Assembly (NCBI GenBank): GCA_035634055.1
Contig: DASQDR010000058.1
Coordinates: forward strand, 1 to 64,000
Direction: 5' to 3'
DNA length: 64,000 bases
DNA from: JAICTV01 sp035634055
GTDB lineage: Bacteria; Planctomycetota; Phycisphaerae; Tepidisphaerales; Tepidisphaeraceae
Shown here: one piece after another, positions 52,208-59,596 of the stretch
How positions within the stretch are numbered: the first letter of the stretch is position 1
How the letters are laid out: every line of letters starts with the position of its first letter
Position numbers and translations under genes: made by a program
The notes under the pieces: generated by a model
The model's database searches: none
Told to the model about the DNA's origin: nothing
What the model saw: only the letters and a program-made list of their open reading frames with translations

Positions 52208-54043
52208 TCACACCAGCTCGTCCAGTTCCGCCACCAGCTCCGCGAAGCGCGCCATCGCGGCGTCCACGGGTCCTGGCGTTTCCATGTCGACGCCGGCGTC
52301 TCGAAGCAGGTCCAGGGGGTACTTGCTGCACCCGCCCTTGAGGAAGCCGAGGTAGTCGTTCAGCTCCTTTTGCCCGCCGCTGGTCACGCGCTCGCTCAGC
52401 GCGATGGCGGCGCTCAGGCCGGTCGCGTACTTGTAGACGTAGAACGCGCGGTAGAAGTGCGGGATGCGCAGGCACTCCAGCTCCAGCTCCGGGTCGATCG
52501 CGAAGCCGGGGCCGAAGTAGAGGTCCAGCAGCTTGCGGTACTCGCGGCGGAGCGTGTCGACCGTCAGCGGCTCGCCCGCCTCCACCAGCGCGTGCGTCAC
52601 CTTCTCGAACTCCGCAAACATCGTCTGGCGGATGATCGTGCCGCGGATCTCGTCGATCGCGTGGTTGACCAAGTACGCCTTCTCCTTCTTGGTCCTGGCC
52701 CGCGCGATCATGTGCTTGAGCAGCAGTTGCTCGTTGAACGTGCTGGCCACCTCGGCGACGAAGATCGTGTAGCCGTAGTACTGGTACGGCTGGTTCTTGG
52801 CGCTGAAGTAGCTGTGCATCGAGTGCCCGGCCTCGTGCGCCAGGGTGAAGACGTGGTCGAGCACGTCCGGCTGGTAGTTCATCAGGATGTACGGCTCGGC
52901 GTCGTAGGAGCCGCTGGAGAACGCGCCCGACTGCTTGCCGGCGTTGGGATAGCGGTCGCACCAGCGGGCGGTGGTGAGCCCGCGCGCCAGCTCGCGCGTG
53001 TACTCCTGCCCCATCGGCTCCAGCGCGTCGACGACGACCTTCACCGCCTGGTCCCACGTGTGCTTCTTGCTCACGTCGCTGAAGATCGGGACGTACGTGT
53101 CGTAGTGGTGGATGTCGCGCAGCCCCAGCGCCCGCCGGCGCACGTCGTAGTAGCGGTGGAGCGACGGGAGGTTGTCGTGCACCGCTGCGATCAGGTTCTC
53201 GTAGACGGCAATCGGCACGCGGTCGCCGAACAGCGCCGCCTCCAGCGCGCTGGGGTGGTTCCGCGCCTTGGCGTAGTAGGCGTCGCGCTGCACCGAGCCA
53301 TTGAGGGCGGCCGCGATCGCGTTCTTGTGCGCGTCGTACTGCGCGTAATACGCGTGGAACGCCTTCTTTCGCACGTCGCGTTTCGGCGAGTGCAGGAACG
53401 CGCTGAGGGACGAGTGCCCCAGCTCGACCATCTCGCCCTTTTCGTTGCGCAGCGAGGGCCACTTCAGGTCCGCATCGTTGAGCTGGCGGAAAATCTGGTT
53501 CGACGCCTCGCTCATCTGCCCCTGCATGGCCAGCAGGTGCTCCTCGCGGTCGCCGAGCGTGTGCGGGCGGTAGCGGAGGATGCGGTCGAGCGCGATCCGC
53601 CACTCCTTCAGCTCGCGCGCCTCGAGGAAGCGGGCCATCGTCTTCTCCGGGATGCGCATGATCTCCGGGCGGATGAAGCTGGAGGCCTCCGACGCGCGGG
53701 TGGCGACGTGCTGGTAGCGGCCCTTCATGCGCTGGTAATCGGAGTTGCCCTGGTCCTCGGAGGTCTTGAGGAACGCGTAGACGCCCAGGTTCTCGCCCGC
53801 GCGGTCGAGGGCGGCGTCGAACCGCAGGCAGGCGCCGAGCATCTCCGCGGAGTCGCCCAGGTGGCCGCGGAACTTCTCGTAGCCGGGGATCTGCTTCTCC
53901 CACTTCGCGAAAGCGGCCTCCCATTCCGCGTCTGACTTGAACATGGCCGCGAGGTTCCAGGTGTCCTCGACGCGCACCCTGCTTCGCGGGGGAAGCGATT
54001 TGGTCTTCGACTTCGGCTTTGTCTTCGTGGCGGTCTTGTTCAT
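52208..54043 (-). CDS. pepF: Oligoendopeptidase F (M3 family)
   Basis: 611-residue cytosolic zinc oligopeptidase. HEAGH at residues 403-407 supplies the zinc ligands and catalytic Glu, with the third ligand Glu in FVAEVASTFNEQLL. Other landmarks are ESSDxx-type N-terminal helical lobe segments and IPHFYRAFYVYKYATGLSAA. The N-terminus has a Lys-rich segment (KTATKTKPKSKTK). ATG at 54043 with ggagg about ten bases upstream. Degrades short peptides from protein turnover. Confidence 0.95.
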   Translation of the reverse strand: MNKTATKTKPKSKTKSLPPRSRVRVEDTWNLAAMFKSDAEWEAAFAKWEKQIPGYEKFRGHLGDSAEMLGACLRFDAALDRAGENLGVYAFLKTSEDQGNSDYQRMKGRYQHVATRASEASSFIRPEIMRIPEKTMARFLEARELKEWRIALDRILRYRPHTLGDREEHLLAMQGQMSEASNQIFRQLNDADLKWPSLRNEKGEMVELGHSSLSAFLHSPKRDVRKKAFHAYYAQYDAHKNAIAAALNGSVQRDAYYAKARNHPSALEAALFGDRVPIAVYENLIAAVHDNLPSLHRYYDVRRRALGLRDIHHYDTYVPIFSDVSKKHTWDQAVKVVVDALEPMGQEYTRELARGLTTARWCDRYPNAGKQSGAFSSGSYDAEPYILMNYQPDVLDHVFTLAHEAGHSMHSYFSAKNQPYQYYGYTIFVAEVASTFNEQLLLKHMIARARTKKEKAYLVNHAIDEIRGTIIRQTMFAEFEKVTHALVEAGEPLTVDTLRREYRKLLDLYFGPGFAIDPELELECLRIPHFYRAFYVYKYATGLSAAIALSERVTSGGQKELNDYLGFLKGGCSKYPLDLLRDAGVDMETPGPVDAAMARFAELVAELDELV

Positions 54044-54188
54044 GGGTGAAAATCCTCCGTGTATAGCGGGGGCAATGGTAAGCGCACGTCGGCGCACGTC
54101 CACGCGCGCGCGGCGGTCGTGGAGGCCTCAAGATGGGAATTCGGAAGAAGGGAAGGCGCCGCGTGCAGCGCGGCTGGCTGCCCCATCA

Positions 54189-54228
54189 ATCCGTGAAGCC
54201 GCGGGCGGCCACTCGCGGCTTCACGGAT
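54189..54228. other. Perfect 15-bp hairpin between pepF and the deiminase gene
   Basis: atccgtgaagccgcg (54189-54203) and its exact inverse cgcggcttcacggat (54214-54228) around a 10-base loop. It lies just downstream of the deiminase stop on the minus strand. There is no U-tract, so a factor-dependent terminator or a processing site is more likely than an intrinsic terminator. Confidence 0.6.
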
Positions 54229-54263
54229 CGACGTCTGTCGAAACTTCTACCGGCCCGGGCGCC

Positions 54264-56459
54264 CTACGCGTCCCACCACTTCCCGCTCGGCGCGCTGCGG
54301 ATCACGTTGGTGCCGCAGTGAAGGTCGCCGGTGATTTCGTGATACTGGCGCGAGTCGGTGAAGATGACCTGCTGGTAGCCAGCGGCGCGGAAGGCGGAGC
54401 GCGAGTAGGCTTCGAACAGGTCGCTGTTGCCGCGGCCGTCGAAGTTCACCTTCGGCCCGAACGCCTTGCCGGTGACGACGGTCGTGCCGACGGTCAGGGC
54501 GTTGATGTGGTTGGTCGAGTACGGGATCAGCCGCCAATCGCCGACCGGGGTGGAGCTGGTCCCGGGTTCCTGGAGGACGCCGAAGGTGGCGAAGAAGTTG
54601 GGCATCTTCACGAGCGTCGCGGCCGGGTTGGTCGAGAAGGTGAAGGTGTCGCCCGCCTTTGCGGCGCCGCTCCAGACGTGCTTGAGCAGGTACGCCTTCG
54701 CCTCGGTGAAGACCTCGTCGCGCGACTTTCGCCCGTCGAACCACTTGGACGGCGCCTTGCCGGCGTCCTGGTAGCGAAGCTGGTAGCGGTCGGCGTCGAG
54801 GAAGCGCACCTCGAAGGTTCGCTTGACGTTGCCGAGCATCTGGACGAACGCCCCGGCGCGGGCCAGCGCCACGCTGCCGGTGTTGGCCGCGCTGCGCGTG
54901 GGGGCCGAGACTTCATTGGTCAGGCCGAGCGTTCGCCGCAGCGTGTCGAAGACGCCGCGGAGCCGCGAGGCGCTTTGGGCAAACTCCAGATTCTGCTTGC
55001 GGAAGGCGCCGTTGGCCAGCACGTCGCGCACGAGGATGCCCTCGGCCGTGTACCCCGGAAGCGCCTCGTTGCCGTTCATCTTCGGGTGCATGCGCACGTT
55101 GAGATTAAGCTTGACCGCCCAGAGTGACAGGGCCCAGGCGAGCTCGGTGTCGGCAACGAGGACGTGCTTCCCGTCCGCGCCCAGCTGCACGACCTCGTCC
55201 ACGTGCGCGACGCCCATCCAGTCGTCGAGCTTCAGGTCGAGCACCGGGTTGACGTTCTGCGCCGCGAAGAAGTCGCGCATCGGCGCGGGCATGCCGCTGG
55301 AGAGCAGGTAACCCGGTGCGCCGGCGGGCGCGCCGGGGCGGGGGAGCGATTCGATGTCGCCGCCGTACGTGGAGGCCGAGCCGATCGCCAGGGCGGCTAG
55401 TTCCGTGCTGACGCCGACGCCCGCCTTGAGCAGCGTCGAGCGGACGAAGCTCCGCATGTTCTCCTGGCCGAAGAAGCCGTTGCGCGCCCGCGGCAGCTCG
55501 AGGACGACCGGCATCTGCCCGTAGGGCGCCTTGACGTACCCGATCTCGTAGCCGTCCTGCTGCCACGGGTCGCCCGACTGCGACTCGATCACCTTGCTGC
55601 CGAACGCCTTCTTGATGGCGGCGCGCGCCTCGGCGTTGTCGAAGCCGGGGAAGCGGTTCATGTTTTCGACGATGACCTTGTCCGCCGCCTGCCGGTTGTC
55701 GGAGAGGACGAACGGGGCGACGCGGACCGCCACCTCGTCGCTCACGCTGGGCGGCGGGGGCGGCTCGGGGTCGGCGGGGTCGCCCGGTTGCGACTCGAAG
55801 ACCGGGATGTACTCGATCGTCACCTTGAAGCGCACCACGGCGCCCGCCTTGACGCCCTCGACGCCGAACTCGAACCACCCGTTGCCGGCCAGGTCCTGCA
55901 CGCGGTAGTCGTGGACGCCAGCGGGGGCATTGGTGAACACGATCGTGTCGCCCAGCCCGGGGCCCATCACTGCGACGTCGCCCGCCTGCGGGACGACGTC
56001 GCCGCTGGCGAGCTGCTTGCTGGGCATGAAAACGCGCACGCGGTCGGCGGCTGCGGCGTTCTTGAACCACGCCGGGTCGCCGCTCGCCGGCTTGAGGAGC
56101 TGGAGCGTGACGCGGTAGTTGTACGAGTCGTCGGTGTTCAGCATGCGCAAGCGCAGCCGGCCGACGTCCAGCAGGTCGGCGGCGTTGTCGATCACGTTGT
56201 TGGGCGCGGCCGGCCTGCCGTTCCAGACCCCGCCGGTCCAGTTGTCGGGCGCGGCGCCGGGGTTGTCCTTGTCGAAGTTGGGCAGGATGACGGCGCCTTG
56301 GCCGGATTTTCCGGGTTTCCAGATCGATTCGTTCTTGTCGTCACGCGAGTCGATGACGCCGTCCCGATTCGTATCCGCCAGCAGGTCCGCCGCTGGCAAG
56401 GGGACGTCAAAGCTCATCAGCCGCCGCGACTCCAGGTGCTCGAACTCACAGTGATGCAT
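54264..56459 (-). CDS. Protein-arginine deiminase homologue with LEPR-like export motif
   Basis: 731 residues. The C-terminal two thirds match the eukaryotic-type protein-arginine deiminase (PAD) catalytic domain, which converts peptidyl-arginine to citrulline. All four active-site residues can be placed: Asp302 in WQQDGYEIGYVKAPYGQMPV, His419 and Asp421 in WMGVAHVDEVVQLG, and the nucleophile Cys715 in DLHCGTNVIR. The N-terminus EFEHLESRRLMSFDVP is a LEPR-XLL-like motif of planctomycete exported proteins, and ADTNRDGVIDSRDD at 29-42 is an EF-hand/dockerin-like calcium loop; PADs are calcium-activated, so this fits. The middle (100-225) is beta-rich, as in the PAD Ig-like domains. ATG at 56459 with gaggg upstream; a longer frame exists but is not convincing. 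The target is unknown. Confidence 0.92.
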   Translation of the reverse strand: MHHCEFEHLESRRLMSFDVPLPAADLLADTNRDGVIDSRDDKNESIWKPGKSGQGAVILPNFDKDNPGAAPDNWTGGVWNGRPAAPNNVIDNAADLLDVGRLRLRMLNTDDSYNYRVTLQLLKPASGDPAWFKNAAAADRVRVFMPSKQLASGDVVPQAGDVAVMGPGLGDTIVFTNAPAGVHDYRVQDLAGNGWFEFGVEGVKAGAVVRFKVTIEYIPVFESQPGDPADPEPPPPPSVSDEVAVRVAPFVLSDNRQAADKVIVENMNRFPGFDNAEARAAIKKAFGSKVIESQSGDPWQQDGYEIGYVKAPYGQMPVVLELPRARNGFFGQENMRSFVRSTLLKAGVGVSTELAALAIGSASTYGGDIESLPRPGAPAGAPGYLLSSGMPAPMRDFFAAQNVNPVLDLKLDDWMGVAHVDEVVQLGADGKHVLVADTELAWALSLWAVKLNLNVRMHPKMNGNEALPGYTAEGILVRDVLANGAFRKQNLEFAQSASRLRGVFDTLRRTLGLTNEVSAPTRSAANTGSVALARAGAFVQMLGNVKRTFEVRFLDADRYQLRYQDAGKAPSKWFDGRKSRDEVFTEAKAYLLKHVWSGAAKAGDTFTFSTNPAATLVKMPNFFATFGVLQEPGTSSTPVGDWRLIPYSTNHINALTVGTTVVTGKAFGPKVNFDGRGNSDLFEAYSRSAFRAAGYQQVIFTDSRQYHEITGDLHCGTNVIRSAPSGKWWDA

Positions 56460-56602
56460 GTGCCCTCGCAAATCGGAACATCGGTGGACCATAACAACGG
56501 CGCGCGGAACGCCCGAACCGGTGCTCGGGAAGGCGCATGGTACAGACGGCGCCGACGGCGAAACGTTTCGGGGAAGCGACCGTCCCTGTTCCGGGAAGGA
56601 TG

Positions 56603-56992
56603 TCACCAGATACGAGGAATCCCGTAAGCGTCCAAGCTCCCGTCGGCGCTCACCAACACGAGTTTCTCGCTGGTGCATTGCGCGACCAGCAACCGGTCGA
56701 ACGGGTCGTTGTGGTGCCGCGGGAGCGTCGACACGAGCACGAGGTGCTGCAGTTTGACCGCAAGCCATTGGAAGGACAGTTGATCGAGCGTGTCCGTCAG
56801 CAGCTCGCGAAGGGGCACGCTCAGCCGCAGCCGGCGGAGGCCGTGCTTGATGGCGATCTCCCAGCCGCTGGCAGCGCTGAGGTGCAGGTCGTTGCGCACG
56901 TCACGGGAGAATGTCGTCGCCGCCGCGCTCATGCGAGTATCGCCGGCCGCCAGCCACAGGAACGCGTGGGTATCAAGCAGGGCAGCGGGCAT
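56603..56992 (-). CDS. VapC-like PIN-domain toxin
   Basis: 129 residues, intact. PIN acidic residues appear in ALLDTHAFLWL, SAASGWEIAIKH and DPFDRLLVAQC. The tail LVLVSADGSLDAYGIPRIW is typical of the Sll0205 subclass of RNases. It follows its antitoxin gene by 12 bases on the same strand. It is independent of the broken pair at 51542. Confidence 0.93.
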   Translation of the reverse strand: MPAALLDTHAFLWLAAGDTRMSAAATTFSRDVRNDLHLSAASGWEIAIKHGLRRLRLSVPLRELLTDTLDQLSFQWLAVKLQHLVLVSTLPRHHNDPFDRLLVAQCTSEKLVLVSADGSLDAYGIPRIW

Positions 56993-57004
56993 CGGTGGGG
57001 ACGG

Positions 57005-57220
57005 TCAGGTGTAGGGAGTAAAATCGTCCAGCGGCGCGTCGAAGTCGTCGGACAGATGGATCTTGCCCCTTAGCAGCCCGATCCGGCGTTCGGCCTCGCG
57101 CGTCTCGTCTACGGCGCGAACAGCGACCTCGACGATCGCGCCCGGCTTGAGTTCCGGCACCGTCACCTCGATCCGTCCGCCGGCGCCCACGGTGCTTTGC
57201 TGTTTCCACTCACTGGCCAC
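57005..57220 (-). CDS. VapB-like antitoxin
   Basis: 71 residues from a GTG at 57220 (VASEWKQQSTVGAGGRIEVT). The N-terminal half is a short beta-rich DNA-binding segment, and the end RGKIHLSDDFDAPLDDFTPY is the DDFD-type toxin-binding tail seen in antitoxins of PIN toxins. It ends 12 bases before the toxin gene. The pair should autoregulate, as is usual for such modules. Confidence 0.82.
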   Translation of the reverse strand: MASEWKQQSTVGAGGRIEVTVPELKPGAIVEVAVRAVDETREAERRIGLLRGKIHLSDDFDAPLDDFTPYT

Positions 57221-57227
57221 GCCGACA

Positions 57228-58100
57228 CTATACCCGCTCACGAGGCCCGAGCGCACTTGCTTCCCCCGGTCTTCGCATGATGAACAGGTAGTTGAACCCC
57301 CTGAGGAAGAAGTTCCCCTCCTCGGCGGCCTTGCGGTAGTTGCCCATCTCGAGGGTCTTGTTGTGGCGGACGACCGAGACGATGTCCACCGGCTCGAAGT
57401 GCTTTCGCATCCGCGCGAACAGCTCGAAGCCCAAGGGGTGGAAGCCTCCGGTGCCGGCCGAGCCGCCGTGGACGTAGCTGTCGCTGACGTAGAGCGCCAC
57501 ATGCCTGTCCGGCTTGAGGACGCGGCGGGCCTCGGCGAAGACCTGGTCCATCGCGTCGTAGTAGTGCGGCCCTTTGGCGACGTCGAGCTTCCCGATGTCG
57601 CGCGGGTCCGGCCCGTAGTCGAGGTGCGTGGAGTACGGCGGGTCCATGAAGACGAAGTCGACCTTGCCGGTCAGCTCCGGCGGTAGCTTGCGGGCGTCAA
57701 GCTTGAAGATGTCCTTGCGCGTCGGGTGGACGTCGTAGCCGAGCGCGCGGCGGTTCAGGTCGCGAGCGACATCAAGCGTGGTCCCGCTGCCGGCGAAGGG
57801 GTCGATGACGAGGTCCTTCTCCTTCGTGTAGCGCTGGAGGAGGTTCCAGATGATGTAGCTGGGCGTCGCGCCCTTGTAGCCGGGGCGGCCCTGCTGGCCT
57901 TGACCGTAGTCCTGCGACGGGTACTCCCACAGCGTGGTGACCTGCGGACGGAGCGGCGGACGCTTGAAGTTCACCGGCCCGCGCGGCGGCGGCTGGCCCG
58001 GGCGCGCGAGGGCGGCGTGCGGGACGCGGGGGCCGGGGGCGCGTGGGCCGGAAGCGCGCTGCGGTTGGTTGTGCCCGGTATGCCGTTTGTTTGCATCCAC
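57228..58100 (-). CDS. DNA methyltransferase (N-4/N-6 class)
   Basis: 290 residues. SAM-binding motif I is DPFAGSGTTLDVARDL, and the catalytic motif IV is FMDPPYSTHLDYG (DPPY). The order, with motif I before IV, and the GATPSYIIWNLLQRYTKEKD lead-in fit the N4/N6 type. The N-terminal about 40 residues are Arg/Pro-rich and may be disordered. No restriction enzyme or specificity subunit is adjacent, so it may be an orphan methylase. The GTG at 58100 is a guess; a TTG at 58109 is another. The target sequence is unknown. Confidence 0.85.
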   Translation of the reverse strand: MDANKRHTGHNQPQRASGPRAPGPRVPHAALARPGQPPPRGPVNFKRPPLRPQVTTLWEYPSQDYGQGQQGRPGYKGATPSYIIWNLLQRYTKEKDLVIDPFAGSGTTLDVARDLNRRALGYDVHPTRKDIFKLDARKLPPELTGKVDFVFMDPPYSTHLDYGPDPRDIGKLDVAKGPHYYDAMDQVFAEARRVLKPDRHVALYVSDSYVHGGSAGTGGFHPLGFELFARMRKHFEPVDIVSVVRHNKTLEMGNYRKAAEEGNFFLRGFNYLFIMRRPGEASALGPRERV

Positions 58101-58124
58101 TCGTCTCAACTTACAGGAGGTCCC

Positions 58125-58286
58125 ATGGGACGTGAAGACGCAGCGGCCGGGAAGGCCAAGCAGGTCAAGGGCAAGATCAACGACGTGGTCGGCGCCATCA
58201 AGGGCGACTCTTCGCAGCAGGCGAAGGGGAAGGTCCAGAAGGGCGTCGGGAAGGTTCAGTCGGCACTGGGGAAGAAGTCGCGGTAA
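58125..58286 (+). CDS. CsbD-family stress protein
   Basis: 53 residues: MGREDAAAGKAKQVKGKIND, then VVGAIKGDSSQQAKGKVQKG. The paired AxGKxKxxxGK motifs are the CsbD signature. Such small hydrophilic proteins are induced in general stress, but their molecular role is unclear. Excellent ribosome site (caggaggtccc). Divergent from the methyltransferase by about 25 bases, so the promoters overlap. Confidence 0.92.
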   Translation: MGREDAAAGKAKQVKGKINDVVGAIKGDSSQQAKGKVQKGVGKVQSALGKKSR

Positions 58287-58363
58287 CCCGCGGCGCCGCC
58301 CGCGCGAGCAGGCGCGGTCCCCGGCGGATCGTCAGCACGAGCGCTTCGCACGAGGCGCCAGGG

Positions 58364-58432
58364 AGCCGGCCCGCCCTGGGGCCGGGCGGAGGTGACGCCA
58401 AGTCACCCGCCCGGCCTGAGGGCGGGCCGGCT
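58364..58432. terminator. Nested two-tier hairpin between CsbD and CBS genes
   Basis: Outer stem agccggcccgccct (58364-58377) / agggcgggccggct (58419-58432), 14 bp and perfect. Inside it a second stem ggccgggcgg-a-ggtgac / gtcacc-cgcccggcc. Then ttcatttct. It sits between convergent genes and can serve both. Confidence 0.8.
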
Positions 58433-58464
58433 TCATTTCTGGCGACCGTCTTTCGATCGCGCCG

Positions 58465-58947
58465 CTACTGTCGGTCAGGCGCTATCGTCGGCACGCTCGT
58501 CACCATGCCTCCCACCCGTCCGTAGATGTATTCGTTAAGGAAGAGAATCTGCGCCTCCTGGTTGCTGGCGTGGTAGGCGTTGATGTCGCCGATGCTGACC
58601 ATGCCGTGGACCTGACCATCTTCGCCGCAGACCGGCAGATGGCGGATCTTCCGCTGCTTCATGATGGAGGCGACGTCGTCCAGGTCGGTCTCGGGCTGCA
58701 CGCAGATGACCTCCTCGGTCATCACTTCCGCAACCGTGACGGCCGATGGCTGGCGCTCGGCGCCGACCACCCGGCGAAGCACGTCGCGCTCGGTGAAGAT
58801 TCCCACCACGTGACCCTCGTGCATCACGAGGACCGCGCCCACCTTCTGCTGGTTCATCTTGCCGATGGCGGCAAGCACGGTGCTGTCGGGGCTGACGGCG
58901 TGAACTTGGTTCCCCTTGACGGCCAGGACGTCGCGGACGCTCGGCAT
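58465..58947 (-). CDS. CBS-domain protein (tandem CBS pair)
   Basis: 160 residues with two CBS units. First: VRDVLAVKGNQVHAVSPDST then VGIFTERDVLRRVV. Second: VAEVMTEEVICVQPETDLDD then HGMVSIGDINAYHAS. Such stand-alone Bateman pairs bind adenosyl ligands (AMP, ATP, SAM) and act as energy sensors. ATG at 58947 with ggtgt upstream. Convergent with CsbD. Confidence 0.93.
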   Translation of the reverse strand: MPSVRDVLAVKGNQVHAVSPDSTVLAAIGKMNQQKVGAVLVMHEGHVVGIFTERDVLRRVVGAERQPSAVTVAEVMTEEVICVQPETDLDDVASIMKQRKIRHLPVCGEDGQVHGMVSIGDINAYHASNQEAQILFLNEYIYGRVGGMVTSVPTIAPDRQ

Positions 58948-59596
58948 GAAACACCTCTTCCAGTTGTGCGACCCGTCGGACCAGATGTGAGCAACAGTGA
59001 AGTGCTGCTGCCGCGCGATTATGCCGTCGCGATTCTCCCTAAATCAACATTGTGAAAAAGATAGCACAGTCCGGTCGGTGGAGGGGAGGAGGCTGCGGCG
59101 CACCACTGTCACGTGTTGCTGATACGGGTTGGCCGCTTGATGTGTCGAATTCGTCGCCGTTCGCCCGCCATAGCAAACGCAAGTCGCTGCGTAGCGAGTA
59201 TCAGCCTACCTAAAGGGGCTCCACGATGGCCCCACTTGATCGAAGGATCTGTGAACCCCAGGGCCGATTGTTGCCGCGCAACTGCGCGGTCCGGGCAAGC
59301 TGGTGAAAGTTGCTGCGCATTGCTGCACGCGCGTGGAAGTTTTTTTTGTTTTTCGGGCAGTTCTGGGTTGAACGAGATTTCCATCCGTGGACTATGCCGC
59401 CGCCTTCCCAGGCAGGGGACGTGGGCTTGCCCGGGTCACCCGTCGCGTGTGACGCAAGGTCACGCGTGACCGACCCATGTCAGTGTGGGTCCCCTTCAAA
59501 TAGCGCGGGCCAGGTTGTTCCGGCCCCGGAATCAAAGTCGTTGTGAATTTCTCCGCACGCCGGTCGTAAACGGCGGGCGGGAGAGGAGTAGAGAAA
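58948..59596. other. Long intergenic region before the beta-helix gene
   Basis: 649 bases with no supported gene. Structure seen: an unusually AT-rich stretch near 59040-59065, a tttttttgttttt run at 59340-59352, and the 14-base palindrome at 59458. It probably contains the promoter of 59597 and of the CBS gene on the other strand. Confidence 0.5.
59458..59471. promoter_or_regulatory. Perfect palindrome GGTCACGCGTGACC
   Basis: 14-base perfect palindrome about 126 bases before the GTG of the beta-helix gene, preceded by a related imperfect pair (ggtcacccgtcgcgtgtgacg at 59435-59455). A dimeric regulator site is plausible; the regulator is unknown. Confidence 0.4.

Noticed and set aside
56603..57220. 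That the intact toxin pair and the broken pair are copies of one another.
   Set aside because: The toxins differ in subclass (LLDTHAFLWL versus LLDSNAVRDL starts) and the antitoxins have unrelated N-termini.
57228..58100. A complete restriction-modification or defence island around the methyltransferase.
   Set aside because: Flanking genes are a toxin-antitoxin pair, CsbD and CBS proteins; no nuclease, specificity subunit or other defence gene is adjacent.
59109..59384. Small open frame on the minus strand in the long gap.
   Set aside because: No ribosome site, no domain-like pattern; composition typical of non-coding sequence.
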